DNA of 64,000 nt from the NCBI GenBank assembly GCA_965240325.2, contig OZ251251.1:806001-870000 (forward strand), in the 5' to 3' direction. The stretch comes from Rebecca billardiae RCC1528 (lineage: Eukaryota; Haptophyta). Shown here one piece after another: positions 48,119 through 58,560 of the stretch. The translations under genes and the position numbers were made by a program. The stretch's first letter is position 1. Each line of letters starts with the position of its first letter. The notes under the pieces are model-generated. The model was not told where the DNA came from. It made no database searches and saw only the letters and a program-made list of their open reading frames with translations.

Positions 48119-50722
48119 CGTTACCGTAACCCGTCCGCACTTCCGCCCAGTGGGGATGCGCTGGAATTTTTTTCATGCCCCGTTCGCGGAATCGCGGCAC
48201 TTCGCGCCGCGCACAGTGGAGAAAGATCGGGCCGGAAGCCGTTTGAGCATGGTCGGTCGTGCGCACGCCCATTCGAATCGATGGCGCGCTCCGAGCGGCG
48301 GGCGTGCGCGCATGACTGCCGCGAGGGGGGCTGCGAGGCGTCGGCCGGCTTGCCAAGGCGGTTCCTCGGGGCGGCGTCACCCTCGCCCGCCCCTCCTCGC
48401 CCACCCTCGCCCCACGGGCGGCCACACGTGACCTGTTAAGATGAGTTCACGGGAGCCGCACGGCACGCGCGCGGAGAGGCGAGAGAGTGGTGTGTCGCGG
48501 AAAAACGCAACGTCGCATTGTGCTCAACCCATGTGGGCACCCGCTCCACAAGTTTGCGCGCCTTCAAACCGCACACAGCGGCCTGAGGAGCTCCCAGACT
48601 GAGTTTCGCTCTTGAAGCCTGGTTTTGGGCCAGATCTTGGTGTGGATGTAGCGCGGCGAGGAGGCGCCGGGCGCGCGCCCGAGCTGCGTGCTGGCACTCG
48701 CCATGACCCATAGGCATCGTCCGTCGCGAACGACCCGGCTCGCCTCGACCTCTCCGACCCGCCGGGCAGCCACGACCGAGCACGGCACGACAATGGCCAA
48801 ACCGGGAGGCTTCTCAGACCGCATGGGATGGGCATAGGCGCGAGAGAGGGCGCCCAGCGCGCTCTTGAGATGCACAGGAGCACGCACTGATGCGTATGGA
48901 ACCATCCCATCACGATCGCCCCGACCTGGCGCGCCTTATCTGGCCCGTCAGGCTGCCCGCGCCGCCGCCGCCGCGCCATGCCGCCGCCGCGGGCGCCGCC
49001 GCACCGCGGGCACATGGGTATGGAGCGCTCGTTGGAACTTGACGCCGGTTTGGCGCCCGCGCGGCGAGGGCGACGACGGGCGTACACGGGGCCCGCGGCG
49101 GCGGGAAGCGCGCGGGCGCGGCCGAGAACGGCACGGTCCGGACGCCTCTCGCCAGCCGCGGACGCGCACCGCGCCTCCTCCTCGCACGCTGCTAACTTGA
49201 TCCGGGTTGAACGGTGGTTTTGCTGCCGACCAGCTCAAGTTCCACGGCTGGTCAAGGTTCGGCTTGCGACCTCGCCGCTGGTGCTTGCAAGAAGGTACAC
49301 GAGTTGGTCGAACTCCCACGCACCCGCTCTGCGCTCGTCGACGCCCTCTGAAGGTGACTCGGGGTGCATGCCGGGCAGTGGAATGCAGTGGTTCGGCGTT
49401 GCCTCTCAGTCGTCCAGCGCGTAGGCCATGTAGCGCGGGTGTGGTGCGCGCATGGCCCGGTAATTCGGTCGCGGCATGTCTGTCTGGGCTGCCCAAGGCC
49501 TGCCGCACCGCAAAGCGAGCGCTCAGGAGCGTGTGCCGACCGTGCCAGCCCCGCCGAGATGGGGCACTTCGCTGGGAAATGCGGTGTCAAGTTCCAAGCC
49601 CCGCCAAGTTCCAACGAGCGCTCCATAAGTCCGTATTCAACAAATACAGAATTTCCGGTGCGGCCCTCTTTTGGGCGGCAAGGTCGGTCTGGTCGACACC
49701 TGCCGCGCGGCATGGGCCACGGCGCGGCGAGGTGGCGGCTGGCGCACCGCGGCGTGGGCGGGATGGCTCGAGGACACCACCGCCCCGCCTCCCACGCCGC
49801 GCCGTGCGCGTGCGCCGTGCTCTCGTCGCGTACCGATTTTCCTGCGGCGAGCGACGTCCAACAGCGCGACCATGCCATCGCGCGACGAGGAGTGCGTTCA
49901 GCTCGGCGATTTGTCGTATTTGTTGAATACATGCGGGTACGAATCGGCCGCAAGATGGCCTCGACGTACACGTCGAGAGCCACGCGCGCGGTGTGGAGTG
50001 GCACGCGACGCGGAGAGGGCGGGTGCGGTGCCGCGGGCGCGCGACTGGTCTAGAACATCCCAATGAAGCGCGGGACGGCGCTGCGCGCCTGTGCTCGCCG
50101 CCGTCTCCTCGCAGTCGAAAATATCTGTGCACCCTTCTGTCTGGCTAGTCGACCGGCCGGCACGCGGCACGCGAGCAGTGTGTGTGGGGAGGAGTGTGAC
50201 ATGGCAGGCTGTGGCGAGGTGGATGGTCGTGCAGGTCTACGCTAGGAAGGGCCGCTCCCGCGCTCGCGCGGTGCCTCGCGCACGCATCGTCGAGGACGAG
50301 CGTGTTTGAATGGCTCCGGAGAAGGCTTACGATCGCTCGTTGATGGGCAGCGCGCGACACGTGCACACGACGAAGGTGACGACCAGGCACTCCGGCGAGG
50401 GCGGCTGTGCTGGTAGCAGACTGCATTCGGAGTAAGATGCGCCATCTTACGCGCCGCTTCGCCTCGCTGCATCGCCGCACTGAGCAGCAGGGCTCCACGC
50501 TCACGAATGGCTCACCACGAGCTACGTGACCGGCCAGCCGCGTGCAACCCGGCGAGGCAGAGAGGGGCGGAGGGATGGGGAGGCTGGGTGGGATGTTGCA
50601 GTCCCATGCCCGGGGCACTCGACAGGCGCCTGCGCGACCACCGTAGCGCCGTCTGTGCGCTCGTGCGGCCCGCGCGAGAAATTCCCCGAAAATCGGCTCG
50701 TGTCGGACGGGTTACGGTAACG
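48119..50722. mobile_element. Candidate 2.6 kb element with 19 bp terminal inverted repeats
   Basis: CGTTACCGTAACCCGTCCG at 48119-48137 is repeated exactly in inverted orientation at 50704-50722. Between them are further inverted pairs: 49021-49041 with 49605-49625 (21 bp, containing GGAGCGCTCGTTGGAACTT on one strand), and GTATTCAACAAATAC at 49633-49647 with its reverse complement at 49916-49930. The interior lacks the G/C-third codon pattern of the genes, and no transposase is recognised. No clear target-site duplication is visible. The exact 19 bp ends make a decayed or non-autonomous DNA transposon likely. Confidence 0.45.
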
Positions 50723-50982
50723 ATAATCCCGTTTTTGTTCACTGTGTTATTAGATCGATGATCCGATATATCGAAGCCGCATATCGCATCAGGCTCCGCG
50801 AGGCCGAGGCACTTGCGCGGACCGCGTGGCGCGTCTCGGCGTCCCGTGCCGCGCGCGGCGCGGCGTCGGCGGAGTCGGACTCGGTCGGCCGCCGCGGCAC
50901 CCACTGACCCAGCCGCTCTGCATCCTGCGTACTGAGTTAATAAGTCACTACTGTACTGCAGCTATATAATAATATATATACA

Positions 50983-51325
50983 TCACGACGTCGCGCCGCA
51001 CAGTAGGAGCTTCCCGAAGGCGGCGCTCTTGGAGAGACCGCCGGCGCGCGCGGCGTCCTCCTCCAGGCGGATGCTCACTCACTGACTCACACCCGCCGAT
51101 CAGCACATCACTGTGTCAGCTCCGGTTCCGCCACGTACTCGACCTCGTTAGTCGTTGGGCATGTAGGAGGGCTGCTTGCGCTCGAGCGCGCGCGCTTGTC
51201 GACCGGCACCCGGCCGGTGAGGAGCGGCACCCGCATGAGCTCGCGAACGCGCTCGGGCGGCACGAGCCCCGCGGCGAGCTCGTGGTGGTTGTAGTAGTAC
51301 GCGTCCAACATCCCCTGGGCCCCGG
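50983..51325 (-). pseudogene. Decaying gene fragment, unrecognised
   Basis: On the minus strand an ATG at 51309-51311 (just after a possible CAG splice site) opens a frame with good local codon use: LDAYYYNHHELAAGLVPPER, then VPLLTGRVPVDK. Coding quality then shifts to another frame (LERKQPSYMPND) and returns to the first frame (EVEYVAEPELTQ, stop at 51108). This implies a one-base loss and a one-base gain. Further down, 51081-50983 again reads like a C-terminus (SIRLEEDAARAGGLSKSAAF and on to a stop) without its own start. I cannot name the family. Sequencing error or an alternative splice pattern could also explain the shifts. Confidence 0.35.
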
Positions 51326-51350
51326 AGCCGCCAGTGGACCGAGAGTAAGG

Positions 51351-51879
51351 CTAGAGCCCAAGCGCCTGCTTGACGAAGGCCTCCACCTGGACCGACGCGG
51401 ATGGATCACTGGCGGCAGTGGTCGTGTACGAGTCTGTCGGCTGACCATGCTTGTAGGCAATGATCTCTGGGATAGTCTGCGGCTCGTGGCTCAAAATGAG
51501 CGTTACGCCCGTGATCATGTCTGCCATGTCCATCCTCATGTACTCGGCCTGCGGGAATTGCGCAGCGACCTGGTCGAAGGCATTATCGACGCTCACGCAG
51601 TCACCATCACACCTGAGGGTTCGAGTCGGCGCGCGTGGTGGCTTTCATGCAGCGATCGATCGGTACGGCGCAGCGCGGCGCAAGTTGCGGAAACGCATGC
51701 GTTACGCACCGTGGCGACCAATCACCACCGGGACCATTAAGCTCGGCTAACCACGGTTCCACTTTGTTGAGCGAATCTGGCGGCACCGTGAACTCGACGA
51801 ACACCGTCTTGTCGCCGGCAGCTTTGAGCGCGGCGTCGAACGCTGCCACCGAGTCGAACTGCCGCTGCTCCACGCCCAT
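51351..51879 (-). CDS. Thioredoxin-fold protein (2 exons)
   Basis: Exon 1 is 51879-51710 and exon 2 is 51612-51351; together they code 143 residues. The donor GTGCGTAACG and acceptor CCCTCAG give a phase-2 junction. The order of elements matches thioredoxin: DKTVFVEFTVPP (beta strand), VEPWLAELN, then after the splice CDGDCVSVDNAFDQVAAQFP, AEYMRMDMADM, IPEIIAYKHGQPTDS and a final VEAFVKQALG helix. The canonical CxxC at the usual place is absent. Instead a CDGDC (C-x3-C) lies just before the second helix, so classical disulfide reductase activity is doubtful. No signal peptide is seen. It could be a redox-inactive thioredoxin-like adaptor. The fold call is moderate and the splice model fits frame and motifs. 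Confidence 0.6.
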
Positions 51880-52264
51880 CCTTGATCGCTTGCGCCTTGC
51901 CGGCCAGACGTCGCGGTCGCGTGTTTTCCGCGCCCTAATTATTAACTTGCTAGCTTCTACTTCTAGTCATACTCATAGTCATACTCATACGTATACGTTT
52001 TGTCGTCGCGATCAGCTTTACCATAGCTGGCACGTACAGCAGTCAGTACGGCTCAGGTGACGGGCAGGATACTCACGGCACGCTCAGGTGCTGGCCCTCG
52101 CGAGACCCAGGCGCTGCCCACAGTCCAGGCGGCGAGGCCGCCGCCGGAGCAGCACCGCTGAAGCCGCTCGCGCCCGGGCCGTCGGTGCGGCTGGGCGCGG
52201 CGTCCGAGCCCTCGAATGGCGCTGATGCCTGATGGGCTCGGCCAGCGGACCACGGGCGCGCAGC
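51880..52264. other. Intergenic region with a short CATACT/CATAGT repeat
   Basis: About 385 bp. At ~51965-51998 there are imperfect repeats of TCATACTCATAG. It probably contains the promoter of the thioredoxin-like gene; nothing else is seen. Confidence 0.45.
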
Positions 52265-52715
52265 TTAGTGAATGCGCTCCAGCCACACGGGGCAGACCCC
52301 GAGCCCCGGGCACAGCACGTGGTAGTACAGCAGCTCGCGGAACATCTCCTGCCCGTTCCAGAACTGATCCTGCGCGCGGAAGCAGCAAGGGCACACACGC
52401 AGGGCACCGGCGCGGCGGCCGCGCGACGGGCGCAGATGGATGGCGGTAAGCGGACGAATACGGGTGCGGCTGAGGCGGCCCGCGGCGCGTGCGCTCGGCC
52501 CAGCCACGCCCGCGCCGCCCGCCACGCGCCGCGCGCACGTAGACGTAGCACGGCCCGTCGAAGACGAGCGGGCACGAGCTCTGCCGCTTCACGTTCCACG
52601 TCTGCCCGAGCTTCACCACCTTCTGCTCGACGTGCTGCACGACGGGGAGCGCCGAGGCGAGCGCGAGCGCGAGCGCCACCACGGCCAGGAAGAGCAGCGT
52701 CTTGTTGCGAGCCAT
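52265..52715 (-). CDS. Small secreted Cys-containing protein (2 exons)
   Basis: Exon 1 is 52715-52539 and exon 2 is 52369-52265; they join at phase 0 to 93 residues. The intron is GTGCGCGCGG...CGCGCAG. Residues 1-~22 are a clear signal peptide (MARNKTLLFLAVVALALALA, cleavage near ASA-LP). The mature part has VVKLGQTWNVKRQSSCPLVF, DGPCYVY, then DQFWNGQEMFRELLYYHVLC, PGLGVCPVWLERIH. Four Cys residues (two per exon) could form two disulfides. It is not a recognised family. The secretory signal and codon use support a real gene; the role is unknown. Confidence 0.6.
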
Positions 52716-53252
52716 CGTGCCCTGCCACCGAGCAGGGCGCGCATGCGGGCGGCGCGCGCGGGCCGGTCAGGGGGCCAGGCGGGGCAGCGCGCGGCCGCCG
52801 AGCGGCTCGCGCGCGTCGGGTGCCGCCGGGCCGAGCTGACGAGCGCGTGCGCCTCGTCGGCTGCACGGGCCAACGCTGCCGCCACACGCGCCGAGCGCGC
52901 TTGCCCACGGGCCGTGCCCCCGTCGCGGCCGCGGCGCGCCCGCCGGCGAGGATGGCGCCACTGCGCACCTGCAACCCCTCAGGCTCAAGGCGGCTCGAGC
53001 ACCCGAGCAGCGCCCCCCTGCGCCCCCTCTGCTACGATTATCTATCGATCACCGGCGCGCGTCGCGGCGCGCGGGCTCACCGGCACCAACTCGCTTCAAT
53101 AAGCAGGGCGCTCAAGTTCTCCTATGGGACAGCAGTCTGAAACGCGACGAGCACCCATATTGGGGTATGCAAAAGCGCCCGCCCCGGACCCATGACTCGG
53201 ACGAAACTGACTGCTGAGCACTCCGATGGCCCCCCGGACCGTCTGGCCGCCG
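52716..53252. other. Intergenic region, no gene recognised
   Basis: About 540 bp between the 3' end of the gene at 53253 and the start of the small secreted protein gene. Nothing is supported. Confidence 0.4.
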
Positions 53253-53632
53253 CTACGCTCGCTTGTTCTTGCCGCCGGCGGCGCCGCGCGAGGGCGACGC
53301 CGCGGCCTTCCCCGGCGACGCCCACGGCCCCGCCCGCGCCGGGCGCTCGCCCGCGCGGCCCGCGCCCGCCGCCGCGGCCGAGAGCGCGTGCGCCACGCGG
53401 CTGAGCTCTGCGGGGTCGAGCTCAACGCCCGGCAAGGGGCCGAGGGCGGCGGCGGCGGCGGCGGCGTGGTCGTCGTCCGAGCGGGCGGCGGCGGCGTGCT
53501 CCGCGGCGGCGGCGGCCTCCGAGCGCGCCGCGCCCCTCGGCCCCCTGTCCACCCCCAGCGCCGCCATCGCCTCCTCCCACTCGTCGTAGCCCTCGGCGCG
53601 CGCGGCCGCGCGGCGCGCGGCGTGCGCGGCCG

Positions 53633-53667
<35 letters not shown>

Positions 53668-55832
53668 GCGGGCGCGGCGCCGCCGAGTGTGGCGATGGTC
53701 TGCACGACGCGCGTCCAGCCCGCGAGCGCGCGCCCGCCCGTGCGGAACAGCCCGTCCACCGTGTCGTCCACCGCCACGCCCAGCCCGCCCACCGCCGAGC
53801 CGAGCGCGCGCACACCCCCGTCTGTCACGACGCCCACCGACGCCGCCAGCCCGCCGCCGAGGGAGCTGGCGCTGGAGAGGACGCCGCCGACGAGCTGCGC
53901 GCCGCCGCTCGCGACGGCGCGCGCGTCGAGCGTGAGCACGCCCCGCGTGCTCGTCAGCGCGCCGCCGCCCACCCCCGCCGCCAGGCCCGCCCCCGAGTCG
54001 AGCACCGTGCCGAGCGCGCCCACCGTGGCGCTGGTCAGTCCGTCCGCCACGTGGCGCGCCGAGCCGGTGACGCCCCGCACGAGGGGGCCGAGGGGGCCGA
54101 GGCGGTCGGCCATGGTGTCCACGCCGGAGAGCGCGGCGGAGAGGCCGGTCGAGAGCCCGCTCGCCACCGCGCCCACCGAGCCCTCCACCCCGCCGCCCAG
54201 GCTGCCCGCGCCGCGCCGCACGCCCTCCGCCAGTTCGCGCGCTGAGCCCGACGACAGGGCGGCGGCCAGCTGCTTGGTGGCCTCCACGCCGCCGTCGATG
54301 AGCGCGCGGGAGCCGCCGAGCGCGCCGTCGACGAGGGCGCGCGCGGCGCCGGTCGCGCCGGCGAGCAGCTCGGAGCCCGGCACGTTCAGCCCGAGCAGCG
54401 GCGCGTTGAGCGAGTCGACGGCCCCTAGGGAGAAGCCGATCACGCCGGCGGCCGCGGCGGTGGCGCCGACGAGCGCGTCCGCGAGCACGTCTGCGGAGGA
54501 GGAGGCGAGGGCGCGGAAGGCGAGGGCGTGGAGCCAGAGGGCGAGCGCGGCGGACATCGCGGCGGCGGCCGCCGCGCCGCCGCCCCCGCCCCCGTCCGCG
54601 CTCAGCGCGTGCAGCAGCCGCGCCCCCAGCCGCTCCTCCGAGAGCGTGAGCGGCGGCAGCACGCGCACGCCTCCGCCCGCCGCCGGGCTCAGGTTGAGGA
54701 CCACGTCCACGCGCGCGCGCTGGATGACGACGGAGTCGAGCGAGAGGAGCGGGGGCGGCGCGGAGGAGGCGGCGGCGCGCTCGGCCGCGTCGCTCGCCGC
54801 GCGCGCCGCCGCGGCCACCGCGTCCCCCTTCCCCTCCCCGCCCTCCCCCGCCCCCTCGGGTGCGTACCCCATCCGCGTGAGCAGCCGCGCCACGTTCGTG
54901 TCGCGCATGCCGTGGTCGTACGAGACGAAGCGCAGGTGCGGCGAGCGCACGAGCACGCGCACGGCGTAGCGCTGCGGCCCGCGCCGCTCGATCGAGACGT
55001 ACAGCGCCTGCACGCTCGCGATCGTGTCGCGCCCCGGCGGCGGCAGCGCGGGGTCCGGCGCGCCGTCGCGCGTCGGCGCGCCGGCCGCCGCGCCGCCGCC
55101 GCCGCCGCCGGCCGCGCCGCCGGCCGCGCCGCCGGCCGCGAGCGAGCCGCTGGCGCCCGCCGCGGCGGGCGCCGCCGCGGCTGCAGGCGGCGCGGCCGCG
55201 GCCGCGCCCATCGCCACACCGCCACCGGGGCGCGCCGCCGCGCCGCCGCCCGCGCCCAGCCGCGCGGGCGGCGCGCCCGCCGCCGCCGCGCCGCCGCCCG
55301 CCGCCGCCGCGCCGCCGAGCGACGCGCTGATGGCGGCGCGCGGCTTGCCGCCGCGCCGCCGGCGCGCGGCCTCGTCCATCGCCGCGTCCGCCGCGACCGA
55401 CGCCACCTTCGCCGCCTGCGCCGCCCCCTCGGGCCGGCGGAGCGCGCGCCGGCCGAGCGCGCTCCGGCCGCCGCGCGGCAACCGCGGGTGGAACGGCGTG
55501 TACGCGACGAGGTCGCGGACGACGAAGGCGCACGCGTCGATCGGCGGGTCGAGCGCGCGGAGGCGCTCCAGCGGCGACGCCGCCCACTCGAGCCGCTCCA
55601 CCTCGAGCGCGCCCAGCTCGACGTCGAGCGCGGCGAGCTGCGCGAGAAGGAACGGAAGCGCGCGCACGCGGTGGCGCCAGCCGGCGACCGCGGCGGCGGT
55701 GGCGGCGAGGAGGAGGGCGAGGGCGACGAGGACGAGCGTGAGCAGCGCGCGCGCGCCCACCACCGCCGCGCTCGCCGCGGCGTGCGCCAGCGTCGACGCC
55801 AGCGCCGGCGGCTCCGCCGAGGCCGCAGTCAT
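53253..55832 (-). CDS. Membrane-anchored protein with long amphipathic repeat region, possible lipid-transfer or lipid-surface protein
   Basis: A single exon from the ATG at 55830-55832 encodes 859 residues. Residues ~20-55 are a strong hydrophobic helix (ARALLTLVLVALALLLAATA). Next come VELGALEVERLEW, IDACAFVVRDLVAYTPF and, after a ~110-residue Ala/Gly insertion, IASVQALYVSIERRGPQRYA, VLVRSPHLRFVSYDHGMRDTN and LLSLDSVVIQRARVDVVLNL. These beta-rich alternating strands and the YD...DTNVARLL motif recall AsmA/DUF748 or VPS13-like bridge proteins. From ~residue 370 to 660 there are repeated amphipathic segments of the type GxLxGGVxAxVxALxSGLSxxLxxG, as in lipid-droplet or LEA-like surface helices. 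A (CAG)n run coding ~11 Gln lies near the C-terminus (~53634-53666), followed by an Ala-rich basic tail (GGKNKRA). The family is not certain. Confidence 0.55.
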
Positions 55833-56757
55833 GTGTGATGACAACGCTGGCGATGCGGGCTTGCGGCCGTCCGCTACAGCAGCAGTGCAGCACGCGCGCG
55901 CGCTGGCGAGCGCTCCAGCGCGCAGGTTTCACGTTTCAGGGGTTCCGCGAGAACGGAAGGCCAGGCGGCTTTTTGGACGTGACGAAAAATCCGAATACCG
56001 GTTATACCGCCGAGTAACTGAGTTTTGTTTCGTCCGTTCGGTGTTTTCACGTCTTGCCGTCACTCGTCACACTGCTGATGGTCAGCGATTCAGTCCGCAA
56101 GCACTCGACCGTCGCCACACGCGCACGCTCACTCGCAGCCTCTCGCACACGCCCGCTCCCTGAGCGAGCCGCCGGGCAGCACGGCCGCTGCCCAGGCTCG
56201 GCGCCGCGCCACGGGCTGGTTGGTCCGGGAGCGCCGCCACGCCGATTGGGTGCCGCGCTGCCGTCTTTAACCAAGTCATCGGCGGTGCCGGCGCCGCCCG
56301 TGAGTGTTGTTGTCACGGGCTGGATGGGTGGTCGGCCGAGCCGTGCGTGGCGGCTCCGCCGTGTGTGTGTATTTGGGTGGGCCCGACGCCGCCTTTCACG
56401 GCCGTCGGCGCGCCACCGCCGCCGCCGATCGGCGGTGTGCACGCTCGCGAGGCGACGCGCGCGCGGCGCTGCCGAGAGGCTGGGGGCTCGGGCCAGCGCC
56501 GCCGCGGCCGCGCGGCGTGCGGTGTGCGTGTGGGTCGGGTGGGGGAGCGTCGCCGGCACGGGCGTGGCGGGGCGTGGGGGCGTGCCGCTTCACGCGGCAC
56601 GCCCACACACGCGCCGCCCGTGCACGCCCGGGGCCCTCGGCGCTCGGCTCAGACGCTGACTCGCGCGCGGCGCGCCGCGGCGGCGGCCCGGCCCAGCGGC
56701 CTTCGCGCGCTCACGCGCGCGCAGCGCTTGCGCGCGCGCGCCGCGGCTCGGCACGGG
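55833..56757. other. Intergenic region, no gene recognised
   Basis: About 0.9 kb between the starts and ends of two minus-strand genes. The first ~200 bp are the likely promoter of the membrane-anchored protein gene; the last ~350 bp are GC-repeat rich. No supported gene. Confidence 0.4.
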
Positions 56758-57033
56758 CTATGTCGTCATGCGCCGGTGTTGCCTCATCAGCCGCGAGTGC
56801 GACGGCGGCGACCAGACGGTCGCCGGCCGCGCCGGCAGCGGCGAGACGGACGGCGGGATGTCGCGCAGGAAGCGCAGCGGCGACTGGTGGCGGCCGAAGG
56901 GCGCCGGGCTGCTCGCGCGCCGCGGCGACGGGCCGCGGAACGCCGCCGGGTGCTTATCGGCGTTCACCTGGCGCGCGTCCTCCTCGTCGTGCCGCGACGA
57001 GTGGCGGAATGGCTTCTCAGCGAACGTTGTCAT
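56758..57033 (-). CDS. Small basic Pro/Arg/Ser-rich protein of unknown function
   Basis: The ATG at 57031-57033 opens 91 codons ending TAG: MTTFAEKPFRHSSRHDEEDA, RQVNADKHPAAFRGPSPRRA, then FGRHQSPLRFLRDIPPSVSP and a Pro/Ser/Arg tail ending RQHRRMTT. Third positions are strongly G/C as in the real genes, unlike the sequence on either side. No signal peptide, membrane segment or known domain is seen. The short SP and RP motifs look like a disordered, possibly phosphorylated protein. A frame continues upstream of the ATG only through a poly-Pro stretch, which I left out. Confidence 0.5.
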   Translation of the reverse strand: MTTFAEKPFRHSSRHDEEDARQVNADKHPAAFRGPSPRRASSPAPFGRHQSPLRFLRDIPPSVSPLPARPATVWSPPSHSRLMRQHRRMTT

Positions 57034-58560
57034 CCACGGGGGGGGCGGGGGGGGCGGGGGTGGCCACCTCTCGCTCTGACGCTCTGTGGCCGGCTGGCCG
57101 GTTTCGCGCGTTCGCGACGCACTTTCGCACTCGCAGTCTCGTCGCGGGTGCCTATTGCCATATGCGCCCCGAACGGCTGATGAACGCCGGACCAACGTCC
57201 TCTCACGCTGATTGGCCGACTTAGAGGGGGTGAAGCGTTCTGCTTATCATAGCTGCGTTGAAGTTTGACGCGGACCGAATAGTACTTGATGTGAAAGCAC
57301 AACTGAGTGCCGAGGATGCGATCTACGCAGCTGATGATCATGAACCGATGCAAATCATGTCCACTTGACCACTTGCAGTTCGGTTGGGCGCACCGTTTGC
57401 GGAGGGGCAAAGCCTGAAGACAATCATCGTCGCAAAGTTGAGCTTGCTCGAGGCGAGAAGGAATAACCACCCTGACGAATGGCGGCCGCATACGGTCGCG
57501 TGGGAGAGTGGTCATGACGGCCGCGAGCAGGCGTGCGCCTCCGTGCCCGCATGCGGCGAACGCCCGCGTGGGATGCCGCGCCTCGCTTCGCATCGGGCTG
57601 GCTATCACCAAGGGGCTGGACGCCGCGCGCATCCGGGCCCCACCTTACCCCGCAGGCGAGGGCCGTCGCTGCGAACGCCACTCAGCGCCCGGCACGGGGC
57701 GCCGTTCTGAGTACCGCCGCGAATCGGCCCGTCTGTGAGCGGCCGTGGGTGGCGCGCGCGCCAGCGGTGCATGGGTGGATGCAGAGCCACGGTCGAGGGG
57801 CCCTGATGCCTGCCGTCCGAGCACGCCAATCGCTCTGTCTGACAGGCGGGCGGGCGCAGAGCGTGCCCGCCCCGGGAGCCGCCGGGGTTACGGTCGGGAG
57901 GGCCGGCGCCGCGACGCGCCTGACGGAGTGGCGTCACGCGTCACGCGCTGCGCTATTGGGCGATGTCGATTCGGGATGAATGCCACGTCAGCCGATGGTG
58001 ATACTGGGCGCCGGGCAGCACTGCCGTCATCACATCAATCAACAGCCGCACCATCTGGCGCAGCGGCGCGACCGCCGCCGGCGACTCCCGCGCAGCGGCC
58101 GCGGCGCGGTCCCCTCCCCCGACCAGTCGTCGGACTCGGAGCGGCCTCCTGCAGTTGGCGCGCAGGCAGCCGCCGGGCCATGCTTTCTCTTCCGACCGCG
58201 GACCGCTCGGCGTTTGCGTAGGACAGTCTGCTGCCTGCAGCGACGCCCACTTGGGCAACGGAGAGAGCCACCCACGCCGACGGGCTGGGCTAGCATAGCT
58301 GCCTGTCGATCCATATGTAAAGTACTTACAGCAATACTGTACCCGCGGATACGGCTCAAGTTTCCAGGCACATACACGGCGTTTCAGTACGAATGATTGT
58401 AGCCCGGGATCGCTGGGATCATCACCAGTGGCGTGGCCTATTGACGAACGAGGACCGGACGAAAGGCGCTCGAGTTTGGCCCGAACAAGGACCATGAAAT
58501 ACCGCCCGAACCCCCGCCCCGACACAGCTCATCACGGCCGCACGCGCCGCGTCGTTCGCC
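57034..58560. other. Intergenic region, no gene recognised
   Basis: About 1.5 kb of mixed composition. Frames of up to 200 codons exist on both strands but lack third-position bias and recognisable motifs. No RNA or repeat is identified. Confidence 0.45.
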
